From Burkholderia sp. BCC1644 (GTDB lineage Bacteria > Pseudomonadota > Gammaproteobacteria > Burkholderiales > Burkholderiaceae), in NCBI RefSeq assembly GCF_902833225.1, contig NZ_CADFEI010000028.1, positions 1-64,000 on the forward strand: a DNA stretch of 64,000 nt. The letters run 5' to 3'. The position numbers and the translations under genes were made by a program. The notes below the pieces were generated by a model. The model had not been told where the DNA came from and did no database searches. It saw only the letters and a program-made list of their open reading frames with translations. Below, one piece after another: positions 33,825-45,700 of the stretch; the first letter of the stretch is position 1, and each line of letters starts with the position of its first letter.

Positions 33825-34940
33825 ATGGCAGGGGATTGGAGCAAGCATCTGGGAACGGCATGCGCGGCGCTCGCGCTGGGCGGCGTCCTGTGGGCCGGCG
33901 TGCCGGTTGCGCACGCGGCGGACGTCGTCAACGTATACAACTGGGGCAACTCGATCGGCAAGGCGACGATCGCGAACTTCGAGAAGGCGACCGGCATCAA
34001 GGTCGTCTACCAGGAGTTCGATTCGAACGAGACGCTGCAGGCGAAGCTGCTGTCGGGCACGTCGGGCTACGACGTCGTCGTGCCGTCCGACATCTTCTGG
34101 GCGCGGCAGCTGCAGGCCGGCATCTACCGCAAGATCGACAAGAGCCAGGTGCCGAACTACGGGCTGCTCGATCCGGAAATCATGAAGGTGCTGTCGAAGG
34201 ACGATCCGGGCAACCAGTTCGGCATTCCGTGGACATGGGGCACCGACGGGCTCGGGATGAACGTCGAGAAGGTGAAGGCCGCGCTCGGCAACGACGCGCC
34301 GCTCGACAGCTGGGCGCTGCTGTTCGACCCGAAGTACGCGCAGAAGCTGAAGCACTGCGGCGTGTCGGTGCTCGATTCGCCGGTCGATGCGTTCGGGATG
34401 GCGCTGGTCTACCTGAAGAAGGATGCGAACACGACGAACCCGGCCGACTACCAGGCCGCGTACGAGCTGCTGAAGTCGGTGCGGCCGTACATCACGCAGT
34501 TCAATTCGAGCAGCTACATCAACGATCTCGCGGGTGGCGACATCTGCCTCGCGCTCGGCTGGTCGGGCGACGTGAACTCCGCGCGGATCGCGGCCGCTTC
34601 CGCGAAGAAGCCGTATCACATCAAGTACGTGATCCCGACCGAGGGCAGCGCGCTGTGGTTCGACATGATGGCGGTGCCGAAGGATGCGCCGCACCCGGAC
34701 GCCGCGCTGAAGTTCGTCAACTTCGTGCTGTCGGAGAAGGAGAGCGCGAACCTGACCAACGACACGTCGTACCCGTCGGCCGTGCCGTCGTCGAAGCACC
34801 TCGTGCGCGCTGAAGTGACGAGCGATCCGGCCGTGTTCCCGCCCGCCGACGTGATCCGCAAGCTGAGTCTCAGCAAGCCGGTTCCGCCCGAGCTGATGCG
34901 TCTGCAGAACCGTCTCTGGACGAAGCTGAAGACCGAGTAA
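33825..34940 (+). CDS. polyamine ABC transporter substrate-binding protein (PotF/PotD-like)
   Basis: 371 residues. A signal peptide (residues about 1-30, ending VAHA/AD) precedes DVVNVYNWGNSIGKATIANFEK and GIKVVYQEFDSNETLQAKLL, the start of PotF/SpuD/SpuE proteins. Pocket-type residues are in VPSDIFWARQLQ, GIPWTWGTDGLGMN and LALGWSGDV. ATG 33825 is used since GGAGG is 5-6 bases upstream. No permease or ATPase gene is next to it; the next genes are a porin and a C45 enzyme. The partial permease at the left edge of the window is too far away to be its partner by operon. Confidence 0.9.
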   Translation: MAGDWSKHLGTACAALALGGVLWAGVPVAHAADVVNVYNWGNSIGKATIANFEKATGIKVVYQEFDSNETLQAKLLSGTSGYDVVVPSDIFWARQLQAGIYRKIDKSQVPNYGLLDPEIMKVLSKDDPGNQFGIPWTWGTDGLGMNVEKVKAALGNDAPLDSWALLFDPKYAQKLKHCGVSVLDSPVDAFGMALVYLKKDANTTNPADYQAAYELLKSVRPYITQFNSSSYINDLAGGDICLALGWSGDVNSARIAAASAKKPYHIKYVIPTEGSALWFDMMAVPKDAPHPDAALKFVNFVLSEKESANLTNDTSYPSAVPSSKHLVRAEVTSDPAVFPPADVIRKLSLSKPVPPELMRLQNRLWTKLKTE

Positions 34941-35037
34941 GCCGGCCGCCGTTCCCCGCACTCCCGCATACCTTACGCGCGCCCCGCCGCTCATCGCGGC
35001 GGGCGGGGGCGCGCTCGTCCCGACGACCACCCAGAAC

Positions 35038-36621
35038 ATGAAAATCAAACACATGACGGCGCTGTGCCTGCTCGCATTCGAAGCGGCCTCGGCGTTCGCA
35101 CACACATCACCGCAAGCGACCGATGCCGGCAAGATGAAGGCGCTGCAGGCGCAGGTCACCGCGTTGCAGCAGCAGGTGAACGAGCTGCGCGCGAGCATGC
35201 TGGCGGCGAAGCCGGCCGGCGCCGCCAAGACGGCCACTGCCGCATCGGGCAGCGCGAAGATCGGCACGATCAACACGGCGGCGGCCGCCGCGCCGGCAGC
35301 CGATTCCGTACCGGCGTTCACCAACGACGACCTGCAGCAGATGCGCGAACAGATCGCGAACGCGTCGCTGAAGGTCGACTCGCTGCAGGAAGCCGCGACG
35401 ACCGGCCCGCTCGCGGGCCTGAGCATCACCGGCTACGTCGATCCCGTGTACCTGTTCAACCGTGCGCAGCGCACGTCCGGCTTCCAGTTCCTGAATCACG
35501 ACCCGGGTGCGTACGACTACTACAACAGCACGATCGGCGACGTCTACCTCGACATCAAGAAGACCTTCGGCGTCGGCCCGATGGCGCCGGCAGCGGAGAT
35601 CGTGATCCAGCCGAACCGCGGCTTCGGCAACGTGTTCAGCAATTCGCACGGCGGCGTCGGCAACAACATCGTCACGCAGGCGGTGGTCACCGTGCCGCTC
35701 AGCACGACGCGCACCTTCGAGATCGGGATGATGCCGAGCCTCGCGGGCTACGAGGTGCAGCCGTCGAACCAGATGCTCACGCTCACGCACGGGATGCTGT
35801 ACGACTTCAGCGAGCCGGGCAACCTGATCGGCATCGGGCTGAAGGGTTCCAACGCGGCGATGACGCGCTTCTGGCAGGTCGTGATCGGCAACGAGGTGCT
35901 GCGCACCGCCGGCGCGATCGCGAACGCGGCCAACAACACGACGAAGACCAACTGGACGCCGACGATCACCGCGCGCTTCGACAACGCGACGTCGACGGCC
36001 TTCGACTTCGGCATCTCCGGGATGCTCGGCCGGCAGTCGCTGTTCTCGCCGTGCGCGGTGGCGGGCGGCTACGGCTACCAGTGCAACGGCTCGTCGCCGA
36101 CCGGCCTCTACAAGTACGTGGAAGCCGACATGACCTATACGCACGACAAAACGCAGGTCAACGCGCAGGTCGACTACGGCGAGCTGCAGAAGGGCGCATG
36201 GAACGGCGGCACCGCGCGCTGGTACGGGATGTCGCTGCTGGGCCATACGAAGTGGACGCAGGCGTGGGTCGGCCGCATGGGCGCGACGCTGCGCTTCGAC
36301 TACCTGAACAACACGTCGAACGGCGGCGGCGGCACGAACATCCAGTACGGGCTCGCGGGCGGCAACCCGTCGGTGAACGGCACGAGCGGCTTCGGCATCG
36401 ATCCGGCGTGCTTCCAGGGTTCGGCGACAAACGGCACCGAGTGCAAGGGCGCGCAGCGCTATGCGATCACGGCCGACCTGTTGTTCTATCCGACGCAGCA
36501 GATCACCGTGAAGCTCGAATACCGCCACGACGCGGCGAACCATCCGGTGTTCCTGAAGAGCAACGGCACGTACGCGCGCAGCAACGACCTCGCCGGGATG
36601 CAGTTCATCTACTCGTTCTGA
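35038..36621 (+). CDS. outer-membrane porin, DUF3138 family
   Basis: 527 residues. After a signal peptide (MKIKHMTALCLLAFEAASAFA) comes a short coiled coil (ALQAQVTALQQQVNELRASM), typical of periplasmic trimerising segments in porins, then an Ala-rich linker and a beta-barrel of about 400 residues ending in YSF. The barrel start LSITGYVDPVYLFNRA and the final strand DLAGMQFIYSF fit the family as I know it. It lies about 100 bases after the potF-like gene and 87 bases before the C45 gene, consistent with one catabolic unit that takes up a specific compound. Confidence 0.78.
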   Translation: MKIKHMTALCLLAFEAASAFAHTSPQATDAGKMKALQAQVTALQQQVNELRASMLAAKPAGAAKTATAASGSAKIGTINTAAAAAPAADSVPAFTNDDLQQMREQIANASLKVDSLQEAATTGPLAGLSITGYVDPVYLFNRAQRTSGFQFLNHDPGAYDYYNSTIGDVYLDIKKTFGVGPMAPAAEIVIQPNRGFGNVFSNSHGGVGNNIVTQAVVTVPLSTTRTFEIGMMPSLAGYEVQPSNQMLTLTHGMLYDFSEPGNLIGIGLKGSNAAMTRFWQVVIGNEVLRTAGAIANAANNTTKTNWTPTITARFDNATSTAFDFGISGMLGRQSLFSPCAVAGGYGYQCNGSSPTGLYKYVEADMTYTHDKTQVNAQVDYGELQKGAWNGGTARWYGMSLLGHTKWTQAWVGRMGATLRFDYLNNTSNGGGGTNIQYGLAGGNPSVNGTSGFGIDPACFQGSATNGTECKGAQRYAITADLLFYPTQQITVKLEYRHDAANHPVFLKSNGTYARSNDLAGMQFIYSF

Positions 36622-36708
36622 CGATTGGCGTGGGCCGATTTTTTCGTACAACGCAACATGTTCCGGGCCGCGCGGGCCCGGATCCAGTTCAACACAGGAG
36701 GTTTGATC

Positions 36709-37785
36709 TTGAAGCTGCACACATTCGCGACCGACATTACCGATCCGCGCGAGCGGGGCCGCCTGATCGGCGCGCGTTTCGCGCCGGCGATCCGCGAAAC
36801 GGTCGCGCTTTATCTCGCGTTTTTCCCGAAGCTCGGCATCGATCCGCAGCGCGCGCGGGAGATCGGCGAAGCGAGCCTGGCCGCGCTCGACGCATGGTGC
36901 CCGCGCCTGGCCGCCGAAGTCGAGGCGATCGCCGACGGCGTCGAGCTGCCGCGCTGGCAGCTCGCGTGCCTGAACGCGCGCACCGAGATTCTCGCGACCG
37001 CGCCCGCGTCGGCCGAGGGCGAATGCTCGACGACCGTCTACGCGCCGGCCGGCCCGCAGGCGCCACGCACGCTGCAGACGTGGGACTGGCACGACAGCCT
37101 CGCGCCGCAGGGGCTGCTGATGCAGTTCTCGACGTCGCAGGGCGGCACCGTCAAGCTGTTCACCGAATTCGGGATGCTCGCGAAACTCGGCGTGAACAGC
37201 GCGGGGCTCGGGCTGCATTTCAACATCCTGCATCACGCGAGCGACAACGACAGCGCGGGCGTGCCCGTGCACGCGATCGCGCGGCGCCTGCTGGAGGATG
37301 CGACGACGGTGCAGGAGGCGATCGAGATCGCGCGCACCGCGCGCGTGAGCGCATCGACGGTGCTGACCGTGTTTACGCGGCACGACGCGAACCCGCGCGC
37401 CGCGAGCATTGAATTGAGCCCGTCGGGTGTTGGTGTGGTCGTGCCGCGTCCGGACGGCTGGCTGCTGCATACGAACCACTTCCTCGATCGCGCGTTGAGC
37501 GGCGGCGAATGCATGCCCGACAGCTCGACCACGCGCGAGCGCTTCGCGCACCTGAACCAAGTCGTGACCGGGATGACGAGCGCCGATGTGCGCGAGCGCG
37601 CGGCGGCGATGTGCGGTGCGGCCGGCGACGCGGCCGTCGTGTGTTTCCACCCGGACCTGTCAATGCCCGACACCGAGCGCTGGGAAACGCTGCTGACCGT
37701 CGGCATCGATACCGATGCGTGCGCGCTCGACTACGTGGCCGGCAATCCGCACGCTCTCGCGCGCGACGGGTTCATGCGGTTCTGA
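36709..37785 (+). CDS. C45 family N-terminal nucleophile hydrolase (acyl-CoA:6-APA acyltransferase-like)
   Basis: 358 residues. Proteins of this family are made as precursors and cleave themselves before a Cys that becomes the N-terminal nucleophile. The site here is Gly-Glu-Cys106 in AEGECSTTVYAP. Other family segments are LQTWDWHDSL, FGMLAKLGVNSAGLGLHFNIL and HTNHFLD. TTG 36709 is chosen because AGGAGG at 36696-36701 is 7 bases upstream; an in-frame TTG at 36703 and an ORF start at 36625 are less likely. Members hydrolyse or transfer acyl groups on amides, including penicillins. In this context an N-acylated amine released from the environment is a plausible substrate. Confidence 0.85.
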   Translation: MKLHTFATDITDPRERGRLIGARFAPAIRETVALYLAFFPKLGIDPQRAREIGEASLAALDAWCPRLAAEVEAIADGVELPRWQLACLNARTEILATAPASAEGECSTTVYAPAGPQAPRTLQTWDWHDSLAPQGLLMQFSTSQGGTVKLFTEFGMLAKLGVNSAGLGLHFNILHHASDNDSAGVPVHAIARRLLEDATTVQEAIEIARTARVSASTVLTVFTRHDANPRAASIELSPSGVGVVVPRPDGWLLHTNHFLDRALSGGECMPDSSTTRERFAHLNQVVTGMTSADVRERAAAMCGAAGDAAVVCFHPDLSMPDTERWETLLTVGIDTDACALDYVAGNPHALARDGFMRF

Positions 37786-37811
37786 CGCCGCACGCGGGCG
37801 GCGGCAAGGCA

Positions 37812-37833
37812 GGGCGGCACGCGTGTGCCGCCC
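37812..37833. terminator. hairpin between convergent genes
   Basis: GGGCGGCAC, 4-base loop, GTGCCGCCC: a perfect 9-bp stem between the C45 gene and the MFS gene. No T run on either strand. Confidence 0.4.
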
Positions 37834-37842
37834 TCGTGATGC

Positions 37843-39228
37843 TCATGCGTCGATGCGCTCGACCTTGCCGACGAGCAACCCGTACGACAGGCTGCCTGCG
37901 AGCGCCATCGCGGCGATGTAGGTGATCGCGCGCGAGAAGTCCGCGCCGTCGACCAGCAACCCGATGACGATCGGCGTCGCGATCGCAGACAGGTTGCCGA
38001 TCAGGTTGAACATGCCACCCGTGAGGCCGAGCAGCCGCGCCGGCGCGAGCCCCGACACCAGCGACCACGTGATCGATGCGAAGCCGTTGCCGAAGAACGC
38101 GATCGTCATGAACGCGATCACCCAGCCCGTCGACGTGACGTAGTTCGCGCCGATGATGCAGGTCGAGATCAGCAGCCCCGAGATGATCGGCAGCTTGCGT
38201 GCGAAGCCTTGCGATGCGCCGCGGCGCATCAGCCAGTCCGACAGCACGCCCGAACACAGCACGCCGACGAATGCGGCGAGGAACGGCAGCGACGCAAGGA
38301 AGCCCGACTTGATGAAGTCCATTCCGCGATACTTGACGAGGTAGGTCGGGAACCACGTGAGGAAGAACCACAGCGTCGAGTTCAGCGCGAACTGGCCGAG
38401 GTAGATGCCCCACAGCTTGCGCCGGCCGAGCACGACGCCCAGGTCGCGCCACGTCGACGGCGCGCGTTCGCTGCGCGCCGCGATGCGGTCCTCGAGATCG
38501 ACGAGACCGCCGCCATCGCGAATCAGTGCGATCTCGGCCGCGTTGACGCCGCGAAACGCGCGCGGCTCGCGATACACCGCATACCAGATCGCAGCCCATG
38601 CGATGCCGGCGAGGCCCGTCGCGACGAACACCATGTGCCAGCCGAGATGCACCTGCAGCCACGCGAGCACCGGCGTCAGGAACGCGAGGCCGACGAACTG
38701 GCCCGACGTGTAGCCGCCGATCGCGCTGGCGCGTTCGCGGGTCGGGAACCACGTCGTGACCACGCGGTTGTTGATCGGGTAGGCCGGCGCCTCCAGTGCG
38801 CCGACCGCGAGACGCAGCACGATCAGCCCGACGAACGAGCCCGCGAAACCGAGCAGCAGCGTCGCGGCCGACCACAATGCAAGCGCGCCTGCATACAGCA
38901 CGCGCGGCGACACCTTGTCGACGAGCCAGCCGCCCGGAATCTGCATCAGCGCGTAGGTCCAGCCGAATGCCGAGAACACCAGGCCCGCGCGGACGGGATC
39001 GATGTTCAGTTCCTTGAACAGGGCGGGTGCGGCGATCGACAGGTTGCTGCGGTCGAGATAGTTGATCACGACCGTGATGAACAGCAGCGCGAGGATCAGC
39101 AGGCGCTTGCGGCTGGGTGGCGCGGCTTGTGCCGCGGCCACACGGGCGGCGGAATCGGATGCAATGCCGGCGTGTGCGTGCAACTGATCCGTCGGGTTCG
39201 CGTGAGTGCGCGACGCGGATTGGGCCAC
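37843..39228 (-). CDS. MFS transporter, anion/sugar-acid (ACS) type
   Basis: 461 residues with 12 predicted membrane helices. The subfamily pattern is plain: ITVVINYLDRSNLSIAAPAL in helix 1 and GGWLVDKVSPRVLYAGAL in the helix 2-3 loop, then NNRVVTTWFPTRERASAIGGY. ACS members import organic anions such as galactonate, glucarate or tartrate. The N-terminus is a polar extension of about 45 residues. It ends convergently with the C45 gene, and its promoter lies in the AT-rich gap before cdiA. Confidence 0.9.
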   Translation of the reverse strand: MAQSASRTHANPTDQLHAHAGIASDSAARVAAAQAAPPSRKRLLILALLFITVVINYLDRSNLSIAAPALFKELNIDPVRAGLVFSAFGWTYALMQIPGGWLVDKVSPRVLYAGALALWSAATLLLGFAGSFVGLIVLRLAVGALEAPAYPINNRVVTTWFPTRERASAIGGYTSGQFVGLAFLTPVLAWLQVHLGWHMVFVATGLAGIAWAAIWYAVYREPRAFRGVNAAEIALIRDGGGLVDLEDRIAARSERAPSTWRDLGVVLGRRKLWGIYLGQFALNSTLWFFLTWFPTYLVKYRGMDFIKSGFLASLPFLAAFVGVLCSGVLSDWLMRRGASQGFARKLPIISGLLISTCIIGANYVTSTGWVIAFMTIAFFGNGFASITWSLVSGLAPARLLGLTGGMFNLIGNLSAIATPIVIGLLVDGADFSRAITYIAAMALAGSLSYGLLVGKVERIDA

Positions 39229-39771
39229 GGTTGTCTCCTGTGTTCTGTGCCCGGCCGGCGCCCGCGAACGGGGCGGCCGAATCGAATGGCGTTGGGGCGA
39301 ACGTTAGAGCCGTGGAGCGAAGCGCGTCAACATTTGAGCAGGCATCCCTATTAATGGGATGTTGGGCGTTCAATATGTGGGAAATGAGGTGTCCCGTCGC
39401 GCATCATCCTGAGAAAGGAAGCATATTTTCGAACTAGTCGTAATGACACGTCGGCTCAGCAGGCAACGCCAATCTCCGATCCGAAAAGAGACAGCAAATT
39501 CGCTTTCCGCGCGTATCGCTCGGGATGAGCGCTTTTTCGTGGATGCTGTCGTTACCACGGAGCGATTTCGCCATTTCAGACGATTGAAATCCGCATGTTT
39601 TTATTAGGTATGCATATTGATATCGGGGCGCATGTCAATCGGACGAATCTGAAATTAGAAATTTGTCGTTTCCCGTCAACAGCTTGGTAATTTTTGACAG
39701 TTGCCTTTCAGTCGTCTCGGTAAGATCGCATCCAATAAACCAACGAATGGACGCGGGCCGCGTCGACGAGA
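39229..39771. other. 543-bp gap between the MFS gene and cdiA
   Basis: From about 39390 to 39740 the DNA is much more AT-rich than its surroundings. No credible gene. A TTGACA at 39694-39699 may be a -35 for cdiA, but the best -10 (TAAGAT at 39721) is 21 bases away, too far for a normal promoter, so the promoter is undetermined. The composition is what nucleoid silencers such as H-NS prefer. Confidence 0.5.
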
Positions 39772-42700
39772 ATGAACAAGAATACGCATCGCTTGGTGTA
39801 TTCCAGGCGTCGGGGAATGGTGGTCGCCGTCGCGGAGACGGCGACGGCCGAGGGGAAATCGGCAACGGGCGAGGCGCGCGCGCGGCGGCGTTCATCGGTG
39901 TCCGGCGCGCGTGCCGTTGCGGCGGGCGTCGCCGTGCTCGGCATGCTACCTGTCCTGTCCGGTGCGCAGATCGTCCCGACGCCTGGTACCAGTACGCACG
40001 TAATCCAGACGCCGAACGGCTTGCCTCAAGTCAATGTGGCGCGTCCGTCGAGCGCAGGCGTCTCGGTCAATACCTACAACCAGTTCGATGTACAGAAGGC
40101 TGGCGCGATCCTGAACAACTCGGCCACGATGGTTCAGACCCAGCAGGCGGGCTGGATCAACGGCAACCCGAATTACGGAGCCGGACAGGCTGCGCGGATC
40201 ATCGTCAACCAGGTCAACAGCCCGAACCCGTCCCAAATCCGCGGCACAGTCGAGATCGCAGGCGCCCGTGCGGAACTCGTCCTGGCTAACCCGTCCGGGA
40301 TTTTTGTCGATGGCGGCGGCTTTCTCAACACCAGTCGCGCGACCCTGACAACCGGCGTACCGTTCTACGGTGCCGATGGGTCGCTTGCCGGCTACAACGT
40401 CAATCGCGGCCTCGTGACCGTCGCTGGCGCGGGCCTGAATGCAGCCAATACCGATCAAGTCGATCTGATTGCACGCGCGGTGCAGGTGAACGCGGCGGTC
40501 TACGCGAAGAATCTGAATGTGGTCGCCGGTGCGAGCCAGGTCAACCACGATACGCTTGCCGCGACGCCGATCGCCGGCGACGGCCCGGCTCCGGCGGTTG
40601 CAATCGACGTGAGTCAGTTGGGCGGCATGTATAGCAATCGGATCTTCCTCGCCTCGAATGAGAACGGCGTGGGGGTGGCCAACGCAGGTACGATCGCGGC
40701 TCAGGCAGGCGATTTGACGCTGCAGTCGAACGGCCGGCTCGTGCTCACGGGCAAGACGACCGCGAGCGGCAACCTTGCGCTGTCGGCCGCGGGCGGCATC
40801 CAGAACAGCGGTACGACGTACGCGCAGCAATCGCTGTCGGCCGCCACAAGCGCTGATCTCACGAACAGCGGGACGCTCGCGGCGCAGCAGAATACGACAG
40901 TGAATGCCGGCAGCGTCAATTCGACCGGCACGTTCGGCGCGGGCGTGAACGACGACGGCTCCGTTGCACATGGTGGCGACCTGAACCTGACGGTCTCGGG
41001 TCAGTTGAGCGCGACCGGCCAGAATGTCGCGGGCGGCAGCGCATCGTTGACGGGCTCCGGCGTGAATCTCGCCGGCAGCCAGACGGCGGCGAACGGCAAT
41101 CTGTTGTTGAACGCGACGGCCGGCGACGTGAATCTCGCGAACGCGACGACGAGCGCGCAAGGCGCAATTCAGGCGAATGCTTCCGGCACGGTAATCAACG
41201 ATCACGGCAGCCTGTCGAGTGGCGGAGGCACGACGCTGACCGGGGGCGCCCTCTCGAATCAGAGCGGCAAGGTCTCGTCGCAGGGTCCGCTGTCGGTCAA
41301 CGTGGCTGGCCAGATCGCTAACCAGTCGGGCGAACTGATCTCCGAAAGCACGGCGGACATACACGGCGGCGCCATCGCGAACAACCAGGGCACCATCCAA
41401 AGCGCGGCCGGCATGACGATGGCCGGCGCGTCGCTGGATAACACGGCAGGGCGGATCACGTCGCTCAACGGCGATGGCTTGTCGGTGACGACGAGCGGTC
41501 AGTTGACCAACGCCGCGGGTACGACAGCGAACGGTGCTCAAGGCGGTGTCATCGGCGGCAACGGTGATGTTTCGGTTCAAGGCGCAAACGTTGTCAACCG
41601 CGGCGCGATCACATCCAACACGAATCTCCACGTTGCGGGCCAATCGGTCGACAACGGTGGCGGCACGTTGCAGGCTGCGCAGAACGTCGTAGTCGATGCC
41701 GGCGCACATTTGACGAACAGCGGTGGCTCGATTGTCGGCCAGACAGCAACGGTCAGCGCAACGACGATCGACAACAGCGCCGGCACCGTGCAGGCCGGCC
41801 AGGTGTCGTTGAATGCGACGGACCTCGTGAATCACGGTGGCACGATCACGCAGACCGGTACCGGAGCGATGGCCGTCAATGTGTCGCGCACGCTCGACAA
41901 CTCCAACGGCGGCACGCTGCAATCCAACAGTACCAACCTGACGCTCGCCCCGACGTCCATCGTCAACGACAGCGGCACGATCACCCATGCCGGCAACGGC
42001 ACACTGACGCTCGGAAACGGTTCGGGCTCGGTATCGAACGTGGGCGGCTCCATCGCGAGCAACGGACGCATGGTCGCGCAAGCCGGTGCACTGAACAACG
42101 CGTCGGGCTCGATCAACGCGCAGACCGGATTGACGGCGGCCGTCGCCGGCACGCTGAACAATGCGAGCGGCAAGCTGCTGTCGAACACGGACGTGAGTGT
42201 CACCAGCGGTACGCTGGCGAACGATGGAGGCCAGATCGGTGCCAGCACGAATGCGACGGTCCACATGGGCTCGATGACGAACCAAGGCGGTTCGATCGTC
42301 GCGCCGAACCTGTCGGTCACGGCAGACTCGACGCTGGATAACAGCGGCGGCGAGCTCGAGGCCAATCAGCTTGCGCTCACGGCCGCCAACCTCGTCAACC
42401 ACGGTGGCACGATCACGCAGTATGGGTCGTCAGCGATGGGCATGAATGTCAGCGGCACGCTCGACAACTCGACTGGTGGCGTGATCCAGACCAACAGCAC
42501 TGATCTGACGCTCAAGCCCGCCGGGCTGAACAACGCAGGCGGCACCATCACGCACGCCGGCACGGGCACGCTGACGATTGCACCGGGTAATGGCGCCAGC
42601 GCGTTGAACAACGCATCAGGCACCATCGTGACGAAGGGGCAAGCGGTCGTCGATGCGAGCAGCTGGAACAACGCGAACGGTATTCTCGCGGCACAGCGCG

Positions 42701-45700
42701 GCATCAATGCCACGATTGCGGGCGACGTGAACAACGCGCAGGGTCTGCTGCGATCGGACCCGTCGCTGTCGTTGACGAACGGCGGCGCTCTGTCGAACCG
42801 AGGCGGCCACGTCCAGGCCGGGCAATCGGCTGCGGGCGACACCAGCACGCTCGACATTCAATCTGCTTCGATCGACAACGCGGACGGCGCCATAGTCGAT
42901 CTCGGTACGGGCAAGATGACGGTGCAAGGCGGCAGCCAGATCGCGAACAGTCATGCTGGCGGTGTGTCGGGTATGGGGGCCATCACCGGTAACGGAGACG
43001 TGACGGTCAACGCAGCGTCGATCAGCAACACGCAGGGCGGTCAGCTCAGTGGTGCATCGCTGAAGGTCCAGGGGAACTCGCTCGACAACAGCGGTGGCAC
43101 CATCGGGAACGTCACGAATTCGAACGGCGACGTGAACGTCACGACGACCGGCGCGATTACGAACACGAACGGCCAGATCAGCTCGACGCACGACCTGTCG
43201 GTGGCAGCGGCCACGCTGCAAGGCGGCGGCACATATAGCGCGACGCATGACGCCAACGTGAACCTGCAGGGCGATTACACGGCGGCATCCGACACGCAGT
43301 TCAACGTCGGTCACGATCTCGCCTTCACGTTGCCCGGCACCTTTACGAACAACGCGAACCTGCAGTCGGTCAACAACCTGAGCGTCAACGCGAGCAACAT
43401 CGTCAACGCGGGTGCCTTGACGGCCGGCGGCCTGCTGCGCACGCAGTCGACCAATTTGACCAACACGGGCGCGCTGGTCGGCGCCAGCGTATCACTCAAC
43501 GCGACGAATACGATCTCGAACCTTGGGCCGACCGCGTTGATCGGCGGTTCCGACAGCAATGGCACGCTCGAGATTCTCGCGCATGACATCGAAAACCGCG
43601 ACGACACGACGGCCACTGACTCGATGGCGACGACGGCCATCTTCGGTATGGGCAAGGTTGTGCTGGCAGGCGGCAAGGACGCGGGCGGTAACTATACGAA
43701 CGCGGCGCTGATCAATAACGTGTCTGCCCTGATCCAGTCCGGCGGCGACATGGAATTGCACGCGGACAAGGTGACGAGTACGCGCCGCGTGATGAAGACT
43801 TCCACCAGCCAGATCGATCCGGCGTCGCTCGCGCAGTTCGGCATTCCGATCAGCGGTCGCACGGGCCAGGTCGGCGTGAAGGATTCGGAGAGCATCGGCG
43901 GCGTCTACACCGAGCCACCTCATGGCGGTCAGTGGAACAGCACGTATCAGTTCACGACTTATTACGCGGACAGCGCGACGGCGACGACCGTGACGGACAT
44001 CAGCCCGGCCGCCCAGATCGTGTCGGGCGGCAAGATCGATGCATCGTCGGTCGGCACGCTGCAAAACTACTGGAGCAACATCGCGGCGGTCGGCGATATC
44101 AAGATGCCGGCGCGCTACGATGCGGATGGCTGGGCGGCATCCGGCCAGAAACTGCCGGGCGTGTCAGTTTCCTACTCGGGGCAATATCACTACAACAACT
44201 ACGATAATTCCGAATATGACTGGAAGCTGCCGTTTGGCAATGCGCCGTTTGTCGGCTCTCGGCCGGGTGGCTACACGCAGGCGGCGCCGGCGTCGATCAA
44301 GGACTACAAGCTACCGCGTTATGATCCGACGCTGAATTCGAACGACACGATTTCGGGCACTGGAGTAAGTGTCAACAACACGGCCGGCAACGCATCGATT
44401 CCGTCGCTCGGCTTGCTGCCGGGTCAGTCGGTGCCGGGTCTTACGCCTACCAATCTGAGCGGTAACGCGAGCGGTGCGAAATCTGGGGCGTCGTCCGTGC
44501 ACGGTGGTGCGCCCGCGCCGGTCGACCCGATCATCGCCAGCGCGACCGCGCTGAACGTGCTGACCAACCTGACGATTCCGCAGGGTGGACTGTTCAAGCC
44601 GACCACCGCGCCGAACGCGAGCTACGTGATCGAGACGAACCCGGCGTTCACGAACCAGAAGAATTTCATTTCGAGCGACTACTTCTTCGGGCAGCTCGGC
44701 GTCGATCTTACGCATATTCCGAAGCGCCTCGGCGACGGTTTCTACGAACAGCAGCTCGTGCGCAACGAAGTCACCGCGCTGACCGGCAAGGCTGTGCTGG
44801 GACCATATGCGGACCTGCAGACGATGTATCAATCGCTGATGGCTGCCGGCGCGGATCTGTCGAAGTCGCTCGATTTGCCGATCGGCGCGAGCCTGTCGGC
44901 CGATCAGGTGTCGAAGCTGACCAGCAACGTGATCATGATGGAAACACGTGTGGTCGACGGTCAGTCGGTGCTTGTGCCGGTCGTGTATCTCGCGAAGGCG
45001 AGCCAGCAGAACATCGACGGGCCGTTGATCAGCGCGACGAACATTGATTTCCAGAACGCGCAGTCCTTCGCGAATAGCGGCACGATCAAGGCGGACAACA
45101 CCCTGGCAATCCAGGGCAAGCAGATCGACAACGCATTCGGCGCGCTGCAAAGCGGTGGGCTGATGTCGCTGAAAACCGAGAACAATATCGACCTGACGTC
45201 GGCGAATGTGAAGGCTGGCAGCTTGCAACTGGACGCTGGGAAAGACCTGATTCTCGATACGGCGACGAAGACGAACACGCGGGTGAGTCGCGACGGTGCG
45301 ACGAGCGTGGTGACGACGCTCGGGCCGACAGCGAAGCTGGATGTCGCGGGTGATGCGTTGATCGTCACCGGCGGCAACTTCCAGCAGAACGCGGGCAACC
45401 TGTCGGTTGGCGGCAACCTTGGCATGAACGTCGGCGGCAACTGGGATCTCGGTGCGGTCCAGACGGGTGAGCACAAGATCGTGCAGCGCGCGAACGGTAT
45501 ATCGAACACCGACATCAACAAGGTTACCGGCAGCTCGGTGACGGTCGGCGGGCAATCGAATGTCGTCGTGGGTGGTGATCTAACGGCGAAGGGCGCGCAG
45601 ATCGACCTTGGGCAAGGTGGGACGCTTGCCGCCAAGGGCAACGTGACGCTCGGCGCGGCGAGCGCGACGTCTACGGTGAACAGCAATAGCTCGGGCAGCG

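Noticed and set aside
39946..42402. Open frame of 818 codons antisense to the repeat region of cdiA
   Set aside because: Its repeats only mirror the beta-helical repeats of the sense strand.
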